Origin: Planctomycetota bacterium
GTDB taxonomy: Bacteria; Planctomycetota; Planctomycetia; Pirellulales; JADFKK01
Direction of reading: 5' to 3'
DNA: 34,027 nucleotides
Assembly (NCBI GenBank): GCA_022564995.1
Contig: JADFKK010000047.1
Span: 1 to 34,027 of the forward strand
This document shows, one piece after another, positions 22,972 to 31,895 of the stretch. Positions within the stretch are counted from its first letter, which is position 1; each line of letters starts with the position of its first letter. Both the position numbers and the translations under genes were made by a program. Below the pieces are notes generated by a model. That model searched no databases. It had not been told where the DNA came from and was given only the letters and a program-made list of their open reading frames with translations.

Positions 22972-25320
22972 ATGACGCGTCGCTCTGCCACTGTTGTTGC
23001 CCGTTGCGCGGCGGTGCTCGCCTTGGGTGCGCTGATCGCCGGCTGCACGAATCTGCGCCATCCGGTTCCCCGCGGCGCCGTGGCGCCTCCGCTCGTTGGG
23101 ACGGTCGCGGCGCCGGGCCACGTCGGCCTCTCGCTTACGCCGGCTCGTGTCGTCGCGCCGATCGGTACTGAAGTGGTGCTGATCGCCTCGGTGCATAACG
23201 CCCGTGGCGCGCCGCTCGTCGGTCAGCCGATCGAGTGGATGCTCGCCCAAGACGGGGTTGGTCAATTCCTCAGCGCGGCCCGCGGTCGCTCGCTGGCAGG
23301 CTTCGCCGGCAGCAACGAGGTGCCTCGCAAGATCGACAACACCTATGCCACAGGCCGCACGTCGCGCCGCACGCTGACTTGGCGTCGCGCAGCGGCTGAC
23401 CCCCGCGACGACATCGTGGTGCGCGAGGGCGAGGCCTGGATCAGTATCACGTCGCCCACCACCGGCACGAGTTCCGTTACCTGCAGTGGCCCGGCGATTC
23501 CCGGCTGGCAGCATCGCCATCAGACCGCCCAGATATATTGGGTCGACGCCCAGTTCAGTTTTCCGCCACCGGCCGTTAGCGCCGCCGGAGGACGACAGAC
23601 GATCACCACGACGGTGACTCGTCAGAGCGATCAGGCGCCGCTGGCCGGCTGGCTGGTGCGCTACGAAATCAGCGGCGGGCCGGCGGCCGGGTTTGGCGCG
23701 GACGGAGCCCAAGTCATTGAGGTCGTGACCAATCCGCAAGGCCAGGCCACGGCCGAGGTGACGCAGATGGCCCCGGCTGCTGGAACCAGTGAGGTCCGCA
23801 TCCAGATCATTCGGCCCGCCGATGCCCGGGACGCGGTGAGCCGGCCGTTCGTTGCCGCCACCGGCACGACACACGTAACCTGGAGCGCGTCGGACGTGTC
23901 GCTGACGACCACCGGACCGGCGGTCTCCCGTGTCGGGGCCGAAGCGACCTATCGGCTGACGGTGACCAATCGCGGAGATCTGCGAGCCACGGGCGTCATC
24001 GTCACCGGCGAAGTTCCGCCGGGCATGACCTACGTGGCCAGCCAGCCGGCCGCGGAAGCAGCCGGCGGGCAGCTAAAATGGACACTCGGCGATCTGGAGG
24101 CCGGCGAAAGCCGCACCATCGCCGTCAACGTGCGGACGACCGAAACGGGGACATTCAATTTTTGTGGCGAAGTAACCACCGCCCAGAGCGCTCCCTCGCG
24201 AAGCTGCGCCGCAACGACCGTGTCCGACCAATCGCGGGCGGCCATCGAAATCGATGTCCGCGGCCCGGCCCAGGCCACCGTCGGAGATCGGGTGACCTTT
24301 ACGATTGTCGTCACCAACCGCGGCACGTCGCCGGCCACCAGGCTGCGCATATCCGATGAATTTCCGGCCGAACTAAAACACGACACGGCCGTCAGCCCCA
24401 TCGAAGATCGACAACTCGTCGACCTTGCGCCGGGCCAGCAAACTCAGATCGACGTGACGTTCACCGTCGTGGCAGCTGGCGAGCATTGCCACACCGCGAA
24501 GGTCACCGGCCGTGGGGGTCTGTTGGCGACCAAGCGGGTCTGCATCCGGGCCACGGCGGCCGTCGCACCCGCACCCGCCGTCACGCCCGCACGGGCGCCA
24601 GCCGTGTCGCTACGAATCACTCCGCCGCCGGCCAGCCGAGTGGGCCAGAAGGTGGTGTTCGCCATCGACGTGACCAATACCGGCAACGTCGCGCTGAGCA
24701 ACGTCGTCATCAAAACGAAATCCGATCAAGCGCTGAAGGCGAAGCAAGCCACGCGCGGGCACGACGGTAAAGATGAACCAGGTTGGATCATCGAGTCACT
24801 CGCCGTCGGCGCGACGAAGCCGGTTCAGGTCGAGTACGAATGTTTGCAAGCCGCCGCCGAGGCGTGCATGCAGGTCGAGGTGACCACCGCCCAGTTGCCG
24901 GCCCGCCGCGACCGCCGGTGCATTCGCATCGACGCGGCCCGGGCGGCGCAGAAGCCGGCCATGGACGAACTGTCGCTGAAGATCGCCGAACGCACCAGTC
25001 CGGTGAAGGTCGGCGGCAAGACGATCTACGAAGTGCTGGTTCAAAACATCTCGGGCAGAACGCTACACGACGTAACGCTGACGGCGACCGTCCCGCCGGA
25101 AATGACGCTCGACGTCGAAACCAATGCGACGTTACGAGGAAACGTCGCCACGTTCGCAACGCGCGCCGAGCTGGGCCCCGGCGAACAATTCAGCTACCAG
25201 GTGCATGTCACCGCCAGGCAGCCCGGCAAAGCCCACTTCGTCGCGCGGCTGAGCGCCCGCGAGCTGTCCGATCCGGTCGAAGCGTCAAAAGAGACGCTTG
25301 TTTTTGCGGAGCGTCAATAG
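22972..25320 (+). CDS. DUF11-repeat lipoprotein
   Basis: The 782-residue product begins MTRRSATVVARCAAVLALGA then LIAGC, a lipobox with C25, so it is probably a lipid-anchored envelope protein. After an N-terminal beta-rich region come repeated DUF11-type units: VGAEATYRLTVTNRGDLRAT, VGDRVTFTIVVTNRGTSPAT, VGQKVVFAIDVTNTGNVALS and VGGKTIYEVLVQNISGRTLH. Each is followed by a (V/I)xxxxP(x)xM/L-type turn. DUF11 domains are beta-sandwich modules of surface proteins with no known enzymatic role. The ATG at 22972 has AAGGA at 22968 and begins the signal; an upstream start at 22900 would read through the palindrome and is rejected. Confidence 0.85.
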   Translation: MTRRSATVVARCAAVLALGALIAGCTNLRHPVPRGAVAPPLVGTVAAPGHVGLSLTPARVVAPIGTEVVLIASVHNARGAPLVGQPIEWMLAQDGVGQFLSAARGRSLAGFAGSNEVPRKIDNTYATGRTSRRTLTWRRAAADPRDDIVVREGEAWISITSPTTGTSSVTCSGPAIPGWQHRHQTAQIYWVDAQFSFPPPAVSAAGGRQTITTTVTRQSDQAPLAGWLVRYEISGGPAAGFGADGAQVIEVVTNPQGQATAEVTQMAPAAGTSEVRIQIIRPADARDAVSRPFVAATGTTHVTWSASDVSLTTTGPAVSRVGAEATYRLTVTNRGDLRATGVIVTGEVPPGMTYVASQPAAEAAGGQLKWTLGDLEAGESRTIAVNVRTTETGTFNFCGEVTTAQSAPSRSCAATTVSDQSRAAIEIDVRGPAQATVGDRVTFTIVVTNRGTSPATRLRISDEFPAELKHDTAVSPIEDRQLVDLAPGQQTQIDVTFTVVAAGEHCHTAKVTGRGGLLATKRVCIRATAAVAPAPAVTPARAPAVSLRITPPPASRVGQKVVFAIDVTNTGNVALSNVVIKTKSDQALKAKQATRGHDGKDEPGWIIESLAVGATKPVQVEYECLQAAAEACMQVEVTTAQLPARRDRRCIRIDAARAAQKPAMDELSLKIAERTSPVKVGGKTIYEVLVQNISGRTLHDVTLTATVPPEMTLDVETNATLRGNVATFATRAELGPGEQFSYQVHVTARQPGKAHFVARLSARELSDPVEASKETLVFAERQ

Positions 25321-25359
25321 CCTGTTGAAGAAAATGTAGGAGGCGACTCCCGTCGCCGA
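25321..25359. repeat. Second copy of the TTGAAnnAAATGTAGGAGGCG repeat
   Basis: It matches 15847-15884 closely and contains GGCGAC-TCCC-GTCGCC, a 6-bp stem. It begins right after the DUF11 gene stop, between that gene and the convergent CBS gene, and may terminate one or both. Confidence 0.7.
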
Positions 25360-25385
25360 CATGAGACTTTGTTTTAAGTCCGGGC

Positions 25386-26246
25386 CTAGTCTTGCGAAAC
25401 GGGCTCGAGCGCCGGCTGCACGACGCGTCTGGGTGTGAGCACCAGATATCGCCCCTTTTCTTGCGCGGACACGTCGAACACTTTGGCCTTGTTCGCCAGA
25501 TTGAATTGGCTGACGAAACCACGAGCGCGAATCACGGCATTTTCGTTGTCGTGCTTGACCTTGATCGCGCCGTCGGTCTGATCGTGTTCTTCCTCGCTGA
25601 TAAACTTCACGAGGATGCGTCCGCTCGATTGATCGTAACCGAGCAAGGCGAAGTTGGTCAAAACCGACTTGTCCTCGACGCAGGGCAGCGGAATCACTAA
25701 ATCTCCGTTGGCACGGCGGAAGAACGCCGGCGCCTTGGCCTTCGACACGCCGCTAGGCGAGTAGAATTGAAAGCCGGTTTCCACCCCCTGTCGGGCATGT
25801 CCGGTGACGTGCCTTAGTACGTCGGTTGTGGTCAGCAGCCCTTGCAGTTCGTGTCCCACGCCGACCACCGGCAGACAACCGATCTTGTTGGTGGCCAGCA
25901 CGAAGGCGGTCTTCAGCAGCGGCGAGTTCGGCAGCACGGTCACCGCCTCGTGCCTGGTAATCAACGATTCGACCGGCGTCGTGTCGAGGGAGTCTGTGGC
26001 CTGAGTATCCTCGGACTCTACGCCGTCTTGTCCCAGCAGAAAATGCCGCAGGACGTCGCGCTGCGAAATTACGCCGACGACGTGATTGTGTTCGTCGACA
26101 ATGACGATTCTCCGCAGGTTGAATTCGGCCATCGTGTCCGCCACAACGCCAATCGGCGTGCCAACGAGCGTGGTGCGCACCTCGGTCGTCATGATGTCTT
26201 GGACGACACCGGTCAAGCCGTGGGGATCAGCTACCAAGGTGTGCAT
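25386..26246 (-). CDS. CBS domain protein
   Basis: The 286-residue product contains two CBS motifs. The first (about residues 12-70) has VQDIMTTEVRTTLVGTPIGV, then LRRIVIVDEHNHVVGVISQR with DVLRHF. The second (about 92-150) has PVESLITRHEAVTVLPNSPL, then KIGCLPVVGVGHELQGLLTT with DVLRHVTG. Such pairs bind adenosyl nucleotides and regulate attached domains. The remaining 130 residues are an additional domain I do not recognise. No catalytic domain is visible, so this is probably a regulatory protein in the cytoplasm. The ATG at 26246 is the family start. Confidence 0.85.
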   Translation of the reverse strand: MHTLVADPHGLTGVVQDIMTTEVRTTLVGTPIGVVADTMAEFNLRRIVIVDEHNHVVGVISQRDVLRHFLLGQDGVESEDTQATDSLDTTPVESLITRHEAVTVLPNSPLLKTAFVLATNKIGCLPVVGVGHELQGLLTTTDVLRHVTGHARQGVETGFQFYSPSGVSKAKAPAFFRRANGDLVIPLPCVEDKSVLTNFALLGYDQSSGRILVKFISEEEHDQTDGAIKVKHDNENAVIRARGFVSQFNLANKAKVFDVSAQEKGRYLVLTPRRVVQPALEPVSQD

Positions 26247-26555
26247 AGTTCAAGTCTCGTCAGCCGGCGGAAAATCAGCGACGACGCACCGCCCTTGCGG
26301 CAGCGCACCGGTGAGCAATTGTGACGTTCAACGCAAGTCTAGTTCACTTTTATTCCCGGGGGGAGCAAATCGAGAACCGACCGTGCCTGCCGGGCCAATC
26401 GCTACAATCGCCACCAGCGATTTCTTTCGGTCGACTCGCAATAGGTGTCGCATCTCTTACCTGGCGATCCGGGATTACGATTTCGGGAGTATTTTCGCCG
26501 TGTGCGAAGAGTCTGACGCGGAAGGAGAAATTACGGGCGGCTAGCGCCCAATCGC
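26247..26555. other. Intergenic region between CBS gene and tyrS
   Basis: No gene or repeat could be supported in these 309 nt. A promoter for the CBS gene must lie here, but none is clear to me. Confidence 0.3.
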
Positions 26556-27842
26556 TCAATCGACGAACCGTAGCAGGGCGTATTTTTTTCGTCCGCTACG
26601 GAGCACCATCACCGATTCGCTGGCCAGATCAGCCGGGGTGAGTTGGCGGGCGATGTCTTCGACGCGGCGATTGTTGACATTGGCGCCGCCGCCGGTGATG
26701 TTGCGTCGGGCGTCGCTTTTGCTCTTGGCGAGGTTGGCCTCGACGAAGGCGTCGATGACGTTTAGGCCGTCGCCTTCGAGGCGTGCTCGCGGCAATTCTT
26801 TGCTCGGCACGTCGGCGAAAATTTCGCCAAGGTCTCGATCGGTCAGTTTCGATATTTCGGCGCCGAAGAACACCTCGGTCGCTTGCTGCGCCTTGCGCAA
26901 ACTCTCGCCGCCGTGAACCAACTCCGTAAGCGCTTCGGCCAGCCGCCGTTGGCTGGCCCGCTTGTGCGGCTCTTCGGCCCGCGCGGCGTCGAGCGCTTCG
27001 ATCTCCTCGCGGTCCAACTCGGTGAGCATCCGCAGGCAGCCGCCGGCGTCGGCGTCGTCGACGTTGATCCAATACTGATAAAACGCATAAGGGCTGGTCC
27101 GCTCAGGCGAAAGCCAGATCGCCCCGCTCTCGGTCTTGCCCATCTTCGAGCCGTCGCTCTTGGTGAGCAGCGGGCAAGTCAGGCCGTAAAGCTGCGCGGA
27201 GCGCATCCGCCGGGCCAGGTCGATGCCCGCGGTAATGTTACCCCACTGGTCGCTGCCGCCGATTTGTAGCTCGCAGCCGTGTTCGTCAAAAAGCTGCACG
27301 AAGTCCCAGGCCTGCAACAGCATGTAGCTGAACTCGGTGTAGCTGATGCCGACGTCGTCGCGCCCGAGCCGGCCTTTGACCGAATCCTTGGCCAGCATCA
27401 CGCTGACCGGAAAATTCTTGCCGACGTCGCGTAAGAAATCCAGAAAGCTGAACTTGCGCATCCAGTCGAAGTTGTTGGTCACCAGGGCCGATTGATCGCC
27501 GCAGTCGAAGTCGAGAAAGCGGCGCATCTGCGTCTCGATGCCGTGGACGTTGGCCCGCAATTGCTCGACCGACAGCAGATTCCGCTCTTCGCTCTTGCCG
27601 CTGGGGTCGCCGATCATGCCGGTGGCCCCGCCCACCAGCGCGATCGGCCGATGCCCGGCCTGTTGAAATCGTCGCAAGAACAACAGCGGCACGAGGCTGC
27701 CGACGTGCAAGCTCTCGGCCGTCGGGTCGAAGCCGGCGTACACCGTCCGGGCTGCATCCCGCAGCCAGGCCGCCAGCTGCGTCTCGTCCGTCGATTGGTG
27801 AATCAGTCCCCGCCAGCGGAGATCGTCGAAAAAGTCATTCAC
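26556..27842 (-). CDS. tyrS: Tyrosine--tRNA ligase
   Basis: The 428-residue product charges tRNA-Tyr with tyrosine in the cytoplasm. It has the class I fold with YAGFDPTAESLHVGS (HIGH-type motif at 46-49), GGATGMIGDPSGKS (71-84), the tyrosine-binding QIGGSDQWGN (193-202) and KMGKT at 233-237 in place of KMSKS. An S4 RNA-binding domain is at the C-terminus (about 365-425). The GTG at 27842 is chosen because an ATG 90 nt further upstream lies in a dispersed AAATCCG repeat that would encode a spurious FRISDLFRISDFGF stretch. The gene is followed upstream on the same strand by ispD. Confidence 0.9.
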   Translation of the reverse strand: MNDFFDDLRWRGLIHQSTDETQLAAWLRDAARTVYAGFDPTAESLHVGSLVPLLFLRRFQQAGHRPIALVGGATGMIGDPSGKSEERNLLSVEQLRANVHGIETQMRRFLDFDCGDQSALVTNNFDWMRKFSFLDFLRDVGKNFPVSVMLAKDSVKGRLGRDDVGISYTEFSYMLLQAWDFVQLFDEHGCELQIGGSDQWGNITAGIDLARRMRSAQLYGLTCPLLTKSDGSKMGKTESGAIWLSPERTSPYAFYQYWINVDDADAGGCLRMLTELDREEIEALDAARAEEPHKRASQRRLAEALTELVHGGESLRKAQQATEVFFGAEISKLTDRDLGEIFADVPSKELPRARLEGDGLNVIDAFVEANLAKSKSDARRNITGGGANVNNRRVEDIARQLTPADLASESVMVLRSGRKKYALLRFVD

Positions 27843-27877
27843 GATGTTGAGCGTCTGCTTGGAAATGAAGTGATAAT

Positions 27878-28008
27878 GAAATCCGAAATCCGAAATCCTA
27901 AACAAATCCGAAATCCGAAATACAAATGTCAAAAACCACGGATGTCGCTACCCATCCCATGGCAATTTTAGTCATTCGAATTTGTTTAGGATTTCGTGCT
28001 TCGGATTT
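27878..28008. repeat. AAATCCG heptamer array and inverted GAATTTGTTTAGGATTTCG copy
   Basis: 27878-27922 is made of AAATCCG units with CCTAAACAAAT inside. 27978-28008 is the reverse-complement version, identical over 24 nt to 1755-1778. The two can pair around a loop of about 55 nt. The block separates ispD from tyrS and may reduce read-through. Confidence 0.75.
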
Positions 28009-28014
28009 CCCGCC

Positions 28015-28755
28015 CTACCGCCACATGTCTCCATCCGAAAACGGATGTGCCGGCCCGTCAAGCCGCGGCTTGGGCAACGCCTTGAGCGCCATTTCGGCCA
28101 TTCGCAGGTCCGACTTCGTGCTGATTTTCAAATTCAACGGCGAGCCGGTCACAACCCGCACCGGATGTCCGAGCTGCTCGACCAGTTGGGCATCGTCCGT
28201 GGCGGTCGATGCGTTTTTTTGTGCGTGGGCCTGCATCAGCAGCTCGCGGCGAAACACCTGCGGCGTTTGTGCCTCCCAGAGTCCCGCTCGAGTTACGGTC
28301 TCTTCGATGATCTTCTGATTAGAAACTCGCTTCACCGTACCGCTAATCGGAATCGCCAAGATCGCCGCGCCGTCGGCTTCGGCTGCCGCATACACTCGGT
28401 CGATCCACTCGGTCGCCAGGCAGGGCCGGGCCGCGTCGTGGACGCACACGAAGTCGATCTCCGGCCGCACGCGAGCCAACGCCGCCGCGACCGAATCAGC
28501 CCGTTGTGCCCCGCCTTCAACCACGTCGATGCCAAGAATCGCCACGTTGGCCGAGAACTTAAAGTCGAAATCCTCGCGATCTTCCGGCCCGATCACCACG
28601 ATCACCTGTGGCGTGTCGTCCCGATCGAGAAATTTCTCCGCAGAGTGTAGCCAAACGGCCCGCCCGGCCAGCGACGCGAACGGCTTCTTGTAATGTTTGT
28701 CTTTGAACCGGCTACTCTTACCCGCAGCCGGCAAGATCACGGCAAATTTGGCCAC
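28015..28755 (-). CDS. ispD: 2-C-methyl-D-erythritol 4-phosphate cytidylyltransferase
   Basis: The 246-residue product joins CTP and MEP to make CDP-ME, the third step of the MEP isoprenoid pathway. It has the nucleotidyltransferase motif LPAAGKSSRF (8-17), K25-P, GGAQRADSV (81-89), the metal-binding VHDAARP (105-111), GTVKR (139-143), TQTP-like AQTPQVF (162-168) and TDDA (186-189). A late lysine sits in NLKIST (209-213). Length is typical. The ATG at 28755 begins the family N-terminus. tyrS lies 172 nt downstream on the same strand, with repeats between them. Confidence 0.93.
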   Translation of the reverse strand: MAKFAVILPAAGKSSRFKDKHYKKPFASLAGRAVWLHSAEKFLDRDDTPQVIVVIGPEDREDFDFKFSANVAILGIDVVEGGAQRADSVAAALARVRPEIDFVCVHDAARPCLATEWIDRVYAAAEADGAAILAIPISGTVKRVSNQKIIEETVTRAGLWEAQTPQVFRRELLMQAHAQKNASTATDDAQLVEQLGHPVRVVTGSPLNLKISTKSDLRMAEMALKALPKPRLDGPAHPFSDGDMWR

Positions 28756-28979
28756 GACGAAGGCTCATGGTGTGAAGGGAGGGTGAGAGCGAATAGCAGG
28801 GAGCTAGGAGTCAGGTGTTAGGATCTAGGTATTAGTGTTGATCGCCTGCACGCGCGCTTGCCACATCCTATTCGAGCGCTCAACTGTACTACTGAGACAC
28901 GCACTACTGAGACACGTCATTTCGGTCAGGCCGCCCGACGAGTCCCTAGCTCCTAACTCCTGGCCCCTGGCCGCTATCT
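28756..28979. other. Intergenic region between ispD and the small TPR gene
   Basis: Besides the tandem repeat at 28888, an interrupted inverted pair of GGGAGCTAGGAGTCAGG-like sequences lies around 28798-28816 and 28942-28960. No gene is supported. Confidence 0.4.
28888..28917. repeat. Tandem duplication of ACTACTGAGACACGY
   Basis: Two adjacent 15-nt copies (28888-28902 and 28903-28917) differ at the last base only. Confidence 0.75.
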
Positions 28980-29321
28980 CTAGCCCGCGCCACTCTGCAA
29001 CGTCTGACTGCGGGCCATGGCATCTTCGGCGAGTTGGACGAACTGGGAATTGTTGGTGCCGGCGAAGGCTCGCTGCAAAATGACGCTTAGGGCAGTGAAG
29101 CTGAACGGGTCGTTCGGCTCCAATTCGCAGACACGCTGGGCGTGTTGGACCGCTTCCTCGTGCTTGCCGACCTTGCCGAATAGCACGCCCAGCGCCGAAT
29201 GGGCCAGCGAGTAGGCGTCGTCCTGGCCGAGCACTTCCTGCAGCTTGGCAATCGCCTCGTCCAGCTTGCCCTCATCCTTGAGCTTGTCGGCTTCGTCGTA
29301 TAGTTCATCAATAACGGCCAT
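28980..29321 (-). CDS. Small tetratricopeptide-repeat protein
   Basis: The 113-residue product is mostly helical TPR units: YDEADKLKDEGKLDEAIAKL, YSLAHSALGVLFGKVGKHEE, then AVQHAQRVCELEPNDP and a final helical stretch. Without a signal peptide it is probably a cytoplasmic adaptor. The ATG at 29321 is chosen because AGGGG lies 5' of it, although an ATG ten codons upstream is also open. Its partner is unknown. It lies divergently from lpxA. Confidence 0.8.
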   Translation of the reverse strand: MAVIDELYDEADKLKDEGKLDEAIAKLQEVLGQDDAYSLAHSALGVLFGKVGKHEEAVQHAQRVCELEPNDPFSFTALSVILQRAFAGTNNSQFVQLAEDAMARSQTLQSGAG

Positions 29322-29649
29322 AATCAACCCCTGAGTCGTGGTGAGCCGCAAGGCGCTAGCCGCGGGTTTTGTGCGGGAAGCCGCGGGTTTTTGCGGGAAA
29401 ACGTAACGCGAATTTACCGGCGGCTAGCGCCGTGCCGCTCACGGGCGACGCCGAACGTGTTGCGGTAGGTGGCAGTGTAACAATTCCGACTCATCTCGGC
29501 GCCGGGGGTTCACCGGACCTTATATCCAGAATAATCGGCTCAACCTGACCCGCCAGATTGGCCGATACCGACGAGAGGCCGCGTTTCCGCCGGGCCCGCT
29601 GCCCCATTACGACAGTAATCCAATTATGCTCCTGCCGAGGTCGTCCCGC
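29322..29649. other. Intergenic region between the TPR gene and lpxA
   Basis: A direct repeat AGCCGCGGGTTTTGTGCGG occurs at 29358-29378 and 29379-29398 (second copy one base shorter). The remaining sequence shows no clear promoter that I can support. Confidence 0.4.
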
Positions 29650-30501
29650 GTGCCGATTCACCCCCTCGCGATTGTCAGTCCCACCGCTACACTACCGCCG
29701 GGCGTAGAAATCGGCCCGTTTTGCATCATCGAAGAGGGTGTAACGCTAGGCGATGGCTGTCGGCTGGAAAGCCATGTGACGCTGGCCGAGGGCACCGTGC
29801 TCGGCGAGAACAACCACCTGTTTCAGGGAGTGGTCGTCGGCGGACCGCCCCAACATCTCCAGGCGACCGACCAACTCGGCGGCACCCGCATCGGCTCGGG
29901 AAACACCTTACGGGAAAACACGACGATCCATCGGGCGATGCAGCCGGGCGATTGGACGACGCTGGGCGACGACAACTGCCTGATGGTCAACGCCCATGTG
30001 GCCCACGACTGCCACGTCGGCAGCCACGTCGTATTGGCCAATAACGTCATGCTGGCCGGCCATGTGACGATCGAAGATCGGGCGTTTTTGTCCGGCGCTG
30101 TCGGCGTGCATCAGTTCTGCCGCGTCGGCCGGCTGGCGATGGTCGGCGGACAAGCACGCGTTTGTCGAGACGTGCTGCCGTTCGTGCTCATCGACGGGGT
30201 CAGCACGGCCGTGGTCGGCCTCAATCGTGTCGGCCTGCGGCGAGCCGGTTACTCGGCCGAAGAGGTTACCCAACTCAAGGCGGCTTACCGGTTGATCTAC
30301 CGCAGCGGCCTGCCGTGGGACGAGCTTTTAGATCAACTCGGCCGTCAGTTCCCAGAAGGACCGGCCGCCTGCTATCGCGAGTTTTGCGCCGGTGCGAAGC
30401 GCGGCATCGTTTCGGAACGCCGCCTGCCGCCGGGCGCGACGATCAAACTGCATCAAGCAGAAACGACCACCTCCGCCCCGCCGCGACGAATGGCCGGGTA
30501 A
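29650..30501 (+). CDS. lpxA: Acyl-ACP--UDP-N-acetylglucosamine O-acyltransferase
   Basis: The 283-residue product catalyses the first step of lipid A synthesis, moving a 3-hydroxyacyl chain from ACP to UDP-GlcNAc. It is a left-handed beta helix of hexapeptide repeats, with IHPLAIVSPTA at the N-terminus, the catalytic histidine in NAHVAHDC (H119, equivalent to E. coli H125), and a helical C-terminal domain. The GTG at 29650 is chosen because the family begins M(x)IHPxA and GAGG lies at 29637-29640. An ATG at 29626 is possible but lacks a ribosome site. It implies a lipid A-bearing outer membrane. Confidence 0.9.
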   Translation: MPIHPLAIVSPTATLPPGVEIGPFCIIEEGVTLGDGCRLESHVTLAEGTVLGENNHLFQGVVVGGPPQHLQATDQLGGTRIGSGNTLRENTTIHRAMQPGDWTTLGDDNCLMVNAHVAHDCHVGSHVVLANNVMLAGHVTIEDRAFLSGAVGVHQFCRVGRLAMVGGQARVCRDVLPFVLIDGVSTAVVGLNRVGLRRAGYSAEEVTQLKAAYRLIYRSGLPWDELLDQLGRQFPEGPAACYREFCAGAKRGIVSERRLPPGATIKLHQAETTTSAPPRRMAG

Positions 30502-30513
30502 TCTGAAAAAATT

Positions 30514-30533
30514 TGTAGGAGTCGCCTCCTACA
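30514..30533. terminator. Bidirectional terminator between lpxA and a DUF1559 gene
   Basis: TGTAGGAG-TCGC-CTCCTACA is an 8-bp stem with a tetraloop. On the minus strand it is followed by AATTTTTTC, and on the plus strand by GCGGGCTTTTT. It begins 12 nt after the lpxA stop and lies 20 nt past the stop of the opposite gene. Confidence 0.8.
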
Positions 30534-30553
30534 GCGGGCTTTTTGGCAGGACG

Positions 30554-31585
30554 CTAGAACCGATCCGAAGAGAGCACCCTAAACTCTTCGTCGTCGTCTT
30601 TACTTGTCCGGCGATCCTTCGCCGTGCTGCCCATCCGCCGCCAAACGTCGAGCTCGATGTCGTCGCCAACCCACTCGACTCGCTCGTCGGCATAGGCAAT
30701 GAAAACTCCGCCGGCGTGACGGCTGCGGGCCGCGACGCGATACTTGTTCCACTTCTTGCCCTGGCCCTCGTCCGCACAGGGCATCTCAGGAAGGTCGACG
30801 CAATCTTTTTGGCCGGAGCCAAAACGCATCAGATCAGGCTCTTTTGAGTTCGGCAGTTGGAAGTGCGTGTAGGCGAAGGCGCCCATCTCGTGATAGGCCC
30901 ACACTCCGCGCACATCATAGGCGTTCGACGCATACTTGTCCCTGGTTCCCGTGATCAATTCCGCAACCATCACGGTGTGCGTTTTGCCGTTGTAGAAATC
31001 CCTCTCACGGCGCGACTTGCCGACCCGAAATGCTCCGTCGGTCTTCTTGTCGCTTAATTTGCGCCCCCCCATCGTCTCGCTGCCGAAGCATACCGCGTAA
31101 TTGGAGCGCGAGAATTCTCCAGCGTCACCCTTGATCTCCACCGTGCGCTCCGACGTCTCGTCCGTCGGACATTGAAAAACGGGGACATTCTGGCCACGGG
31201 CAAGCTCGTTCCTAATGTCGGTGCTGATGAGTTGAAAGTTGTACTGTTTGTAGATGTTCCCGGCTTCCAGATAATTGAGCAGATGAATCCATGCGGTGTG
31301 ACCAAACCAGGCGGGGATGGCGGGCTCTGCTTTCGGGTCCGCGTCGAGCCCGGGCGGATAATGCTGGTGGGCATCGTGATACAACTGCATCGCGTGAACC
31401 GTCTGCACAAGATTCGCTTTGCAGGTTGTCTTGCGAGCGGCCTCGCGCACCGCCTGCACCGCCGGCAATAAGAGCGACATCAGCGTGCCCATGATGGCGA
31501 TGACCACCAACAGTTCGACCAGTGTAAAACCACTGCGTCCCATTCGTTTCATGGTATAGTTTCGTTTCATGGCGATTCGTTTCAT
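30554..31585 (-). CDS. DUF1559 pseudopilin-like protein
   Basis: The 343-residue product has the prepilin motif GFTLVELLVVIAIMGTLMSL after a short basic leader, so it should be cut by prepilin peptidase and inserted as a pseudopilin. The rest is DUF1559: TTCKANLVQTVHAMQLYHDA, HYPPGL, a FQCPTD cysteine motif, and a C-terminal ARSRHAGGVFIAYADERVEW. Members of this family number in the tens per planctomycete genome; the function is unknown. The start is one of three tandem MKR codons (31585, 31570, 31552); 31585 has GAGG just upstream. A terminator is at 30514-30533. Confidence 0.85.
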   Translation of the reverse strand: MKRIAMKRNYTMKRMGRSGFTLVELLVVIAIMGTLMSLLLPAVQAVREAARKTTCKANLVQTVHAMQLYHDAHQHYPPGLDADPKAEPAIPAWFGHTAWIHLLNYLEAGNIYKQYNFQLISTDIRNELARGQNVPVFQCPTDETSERTVEIKGDAGEFSRSNYAVCFGSETMGGRKLSDKKTDGAFRVGKSRRERDFYNGKTHTVMVAELITGTRDKYASNAYDVRGVWAYHEMGAFAYTHFQLPNSKEPDLMRFGSGQKDCVDLPEMPCADEGQGKKWNKYRVAARSRHAGGVFIAYADERVEWVGDDIELDVWRRMGSTAKDRRTSKDDDEEFRVLSSDRF

Positions 31586-31654
31586 GGCATAGCCTCGCAC
31601 GTCAACAGGCGCCCCAAAGGCCCCCGCATGAGAAATCCCCTGCTCCAACTATCT

Positions 31655-31683
31655 ATTCTTTGGGATTCCAGGGGGCTCGTCAA
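31655..31683 (-). promoter_or_regulatory. Candidate promoter for the minus-strand DUF1559 gene
   Basis: TTGACG (31683-31678) and AAGAAT (31660-31655) are 17 nt apart; the -10 is weak. Confidence 0.35.
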
Positions 31684-31866
31684 GTGCTTTGCTGCCAACA
31701 CGTTGAGGGCGCACGCGGCAAAATGGGGCTCGGCCGCGGGTTTTTGTCGATAACAATGCCTAAGGGGGGTATCTGAAGTGAGCGCGAATAGGTCGAAATC
31801 GCCCAGACGCATCAAGAAAGGCGGATGCGTTGTGAGTGCCCTGTGGCGCCTTTCAAACGGATACCG

Positions 31867-31895
31867 TTGAATCCCTGGAGAAAAAACACTAGAAT
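31867..31895 (+). promoter_or_regulatory. Candidate promoter for the plus-strand DUF1559 gene
   Basis: TTGAAT (31867-31872) and TAGAAT (31890-31895) are 17 nt apart, about 95 nt before the start at 31990. Confidence 0.5.

Noticed and set aside
22414..23874. 486-codon minus-strand frame
   Set aside because: It crosses the thioredoxin-like gene, the palindrome and the DUF11 gene; Arg/Gly-rich with no conserved motif.
27843..27932. Longer N-terminus for tyrS
   Set aside because: It is encoded by a dispersed AAATCCG repeat and is absent from the TyrS family pattern.
29626..29649. ATG start for lpxA 8 codons upstream
   Set aside because: No ribosome site; GTG at 29650 has GAGG and fits the family N-terminus, but this choice is not certain.
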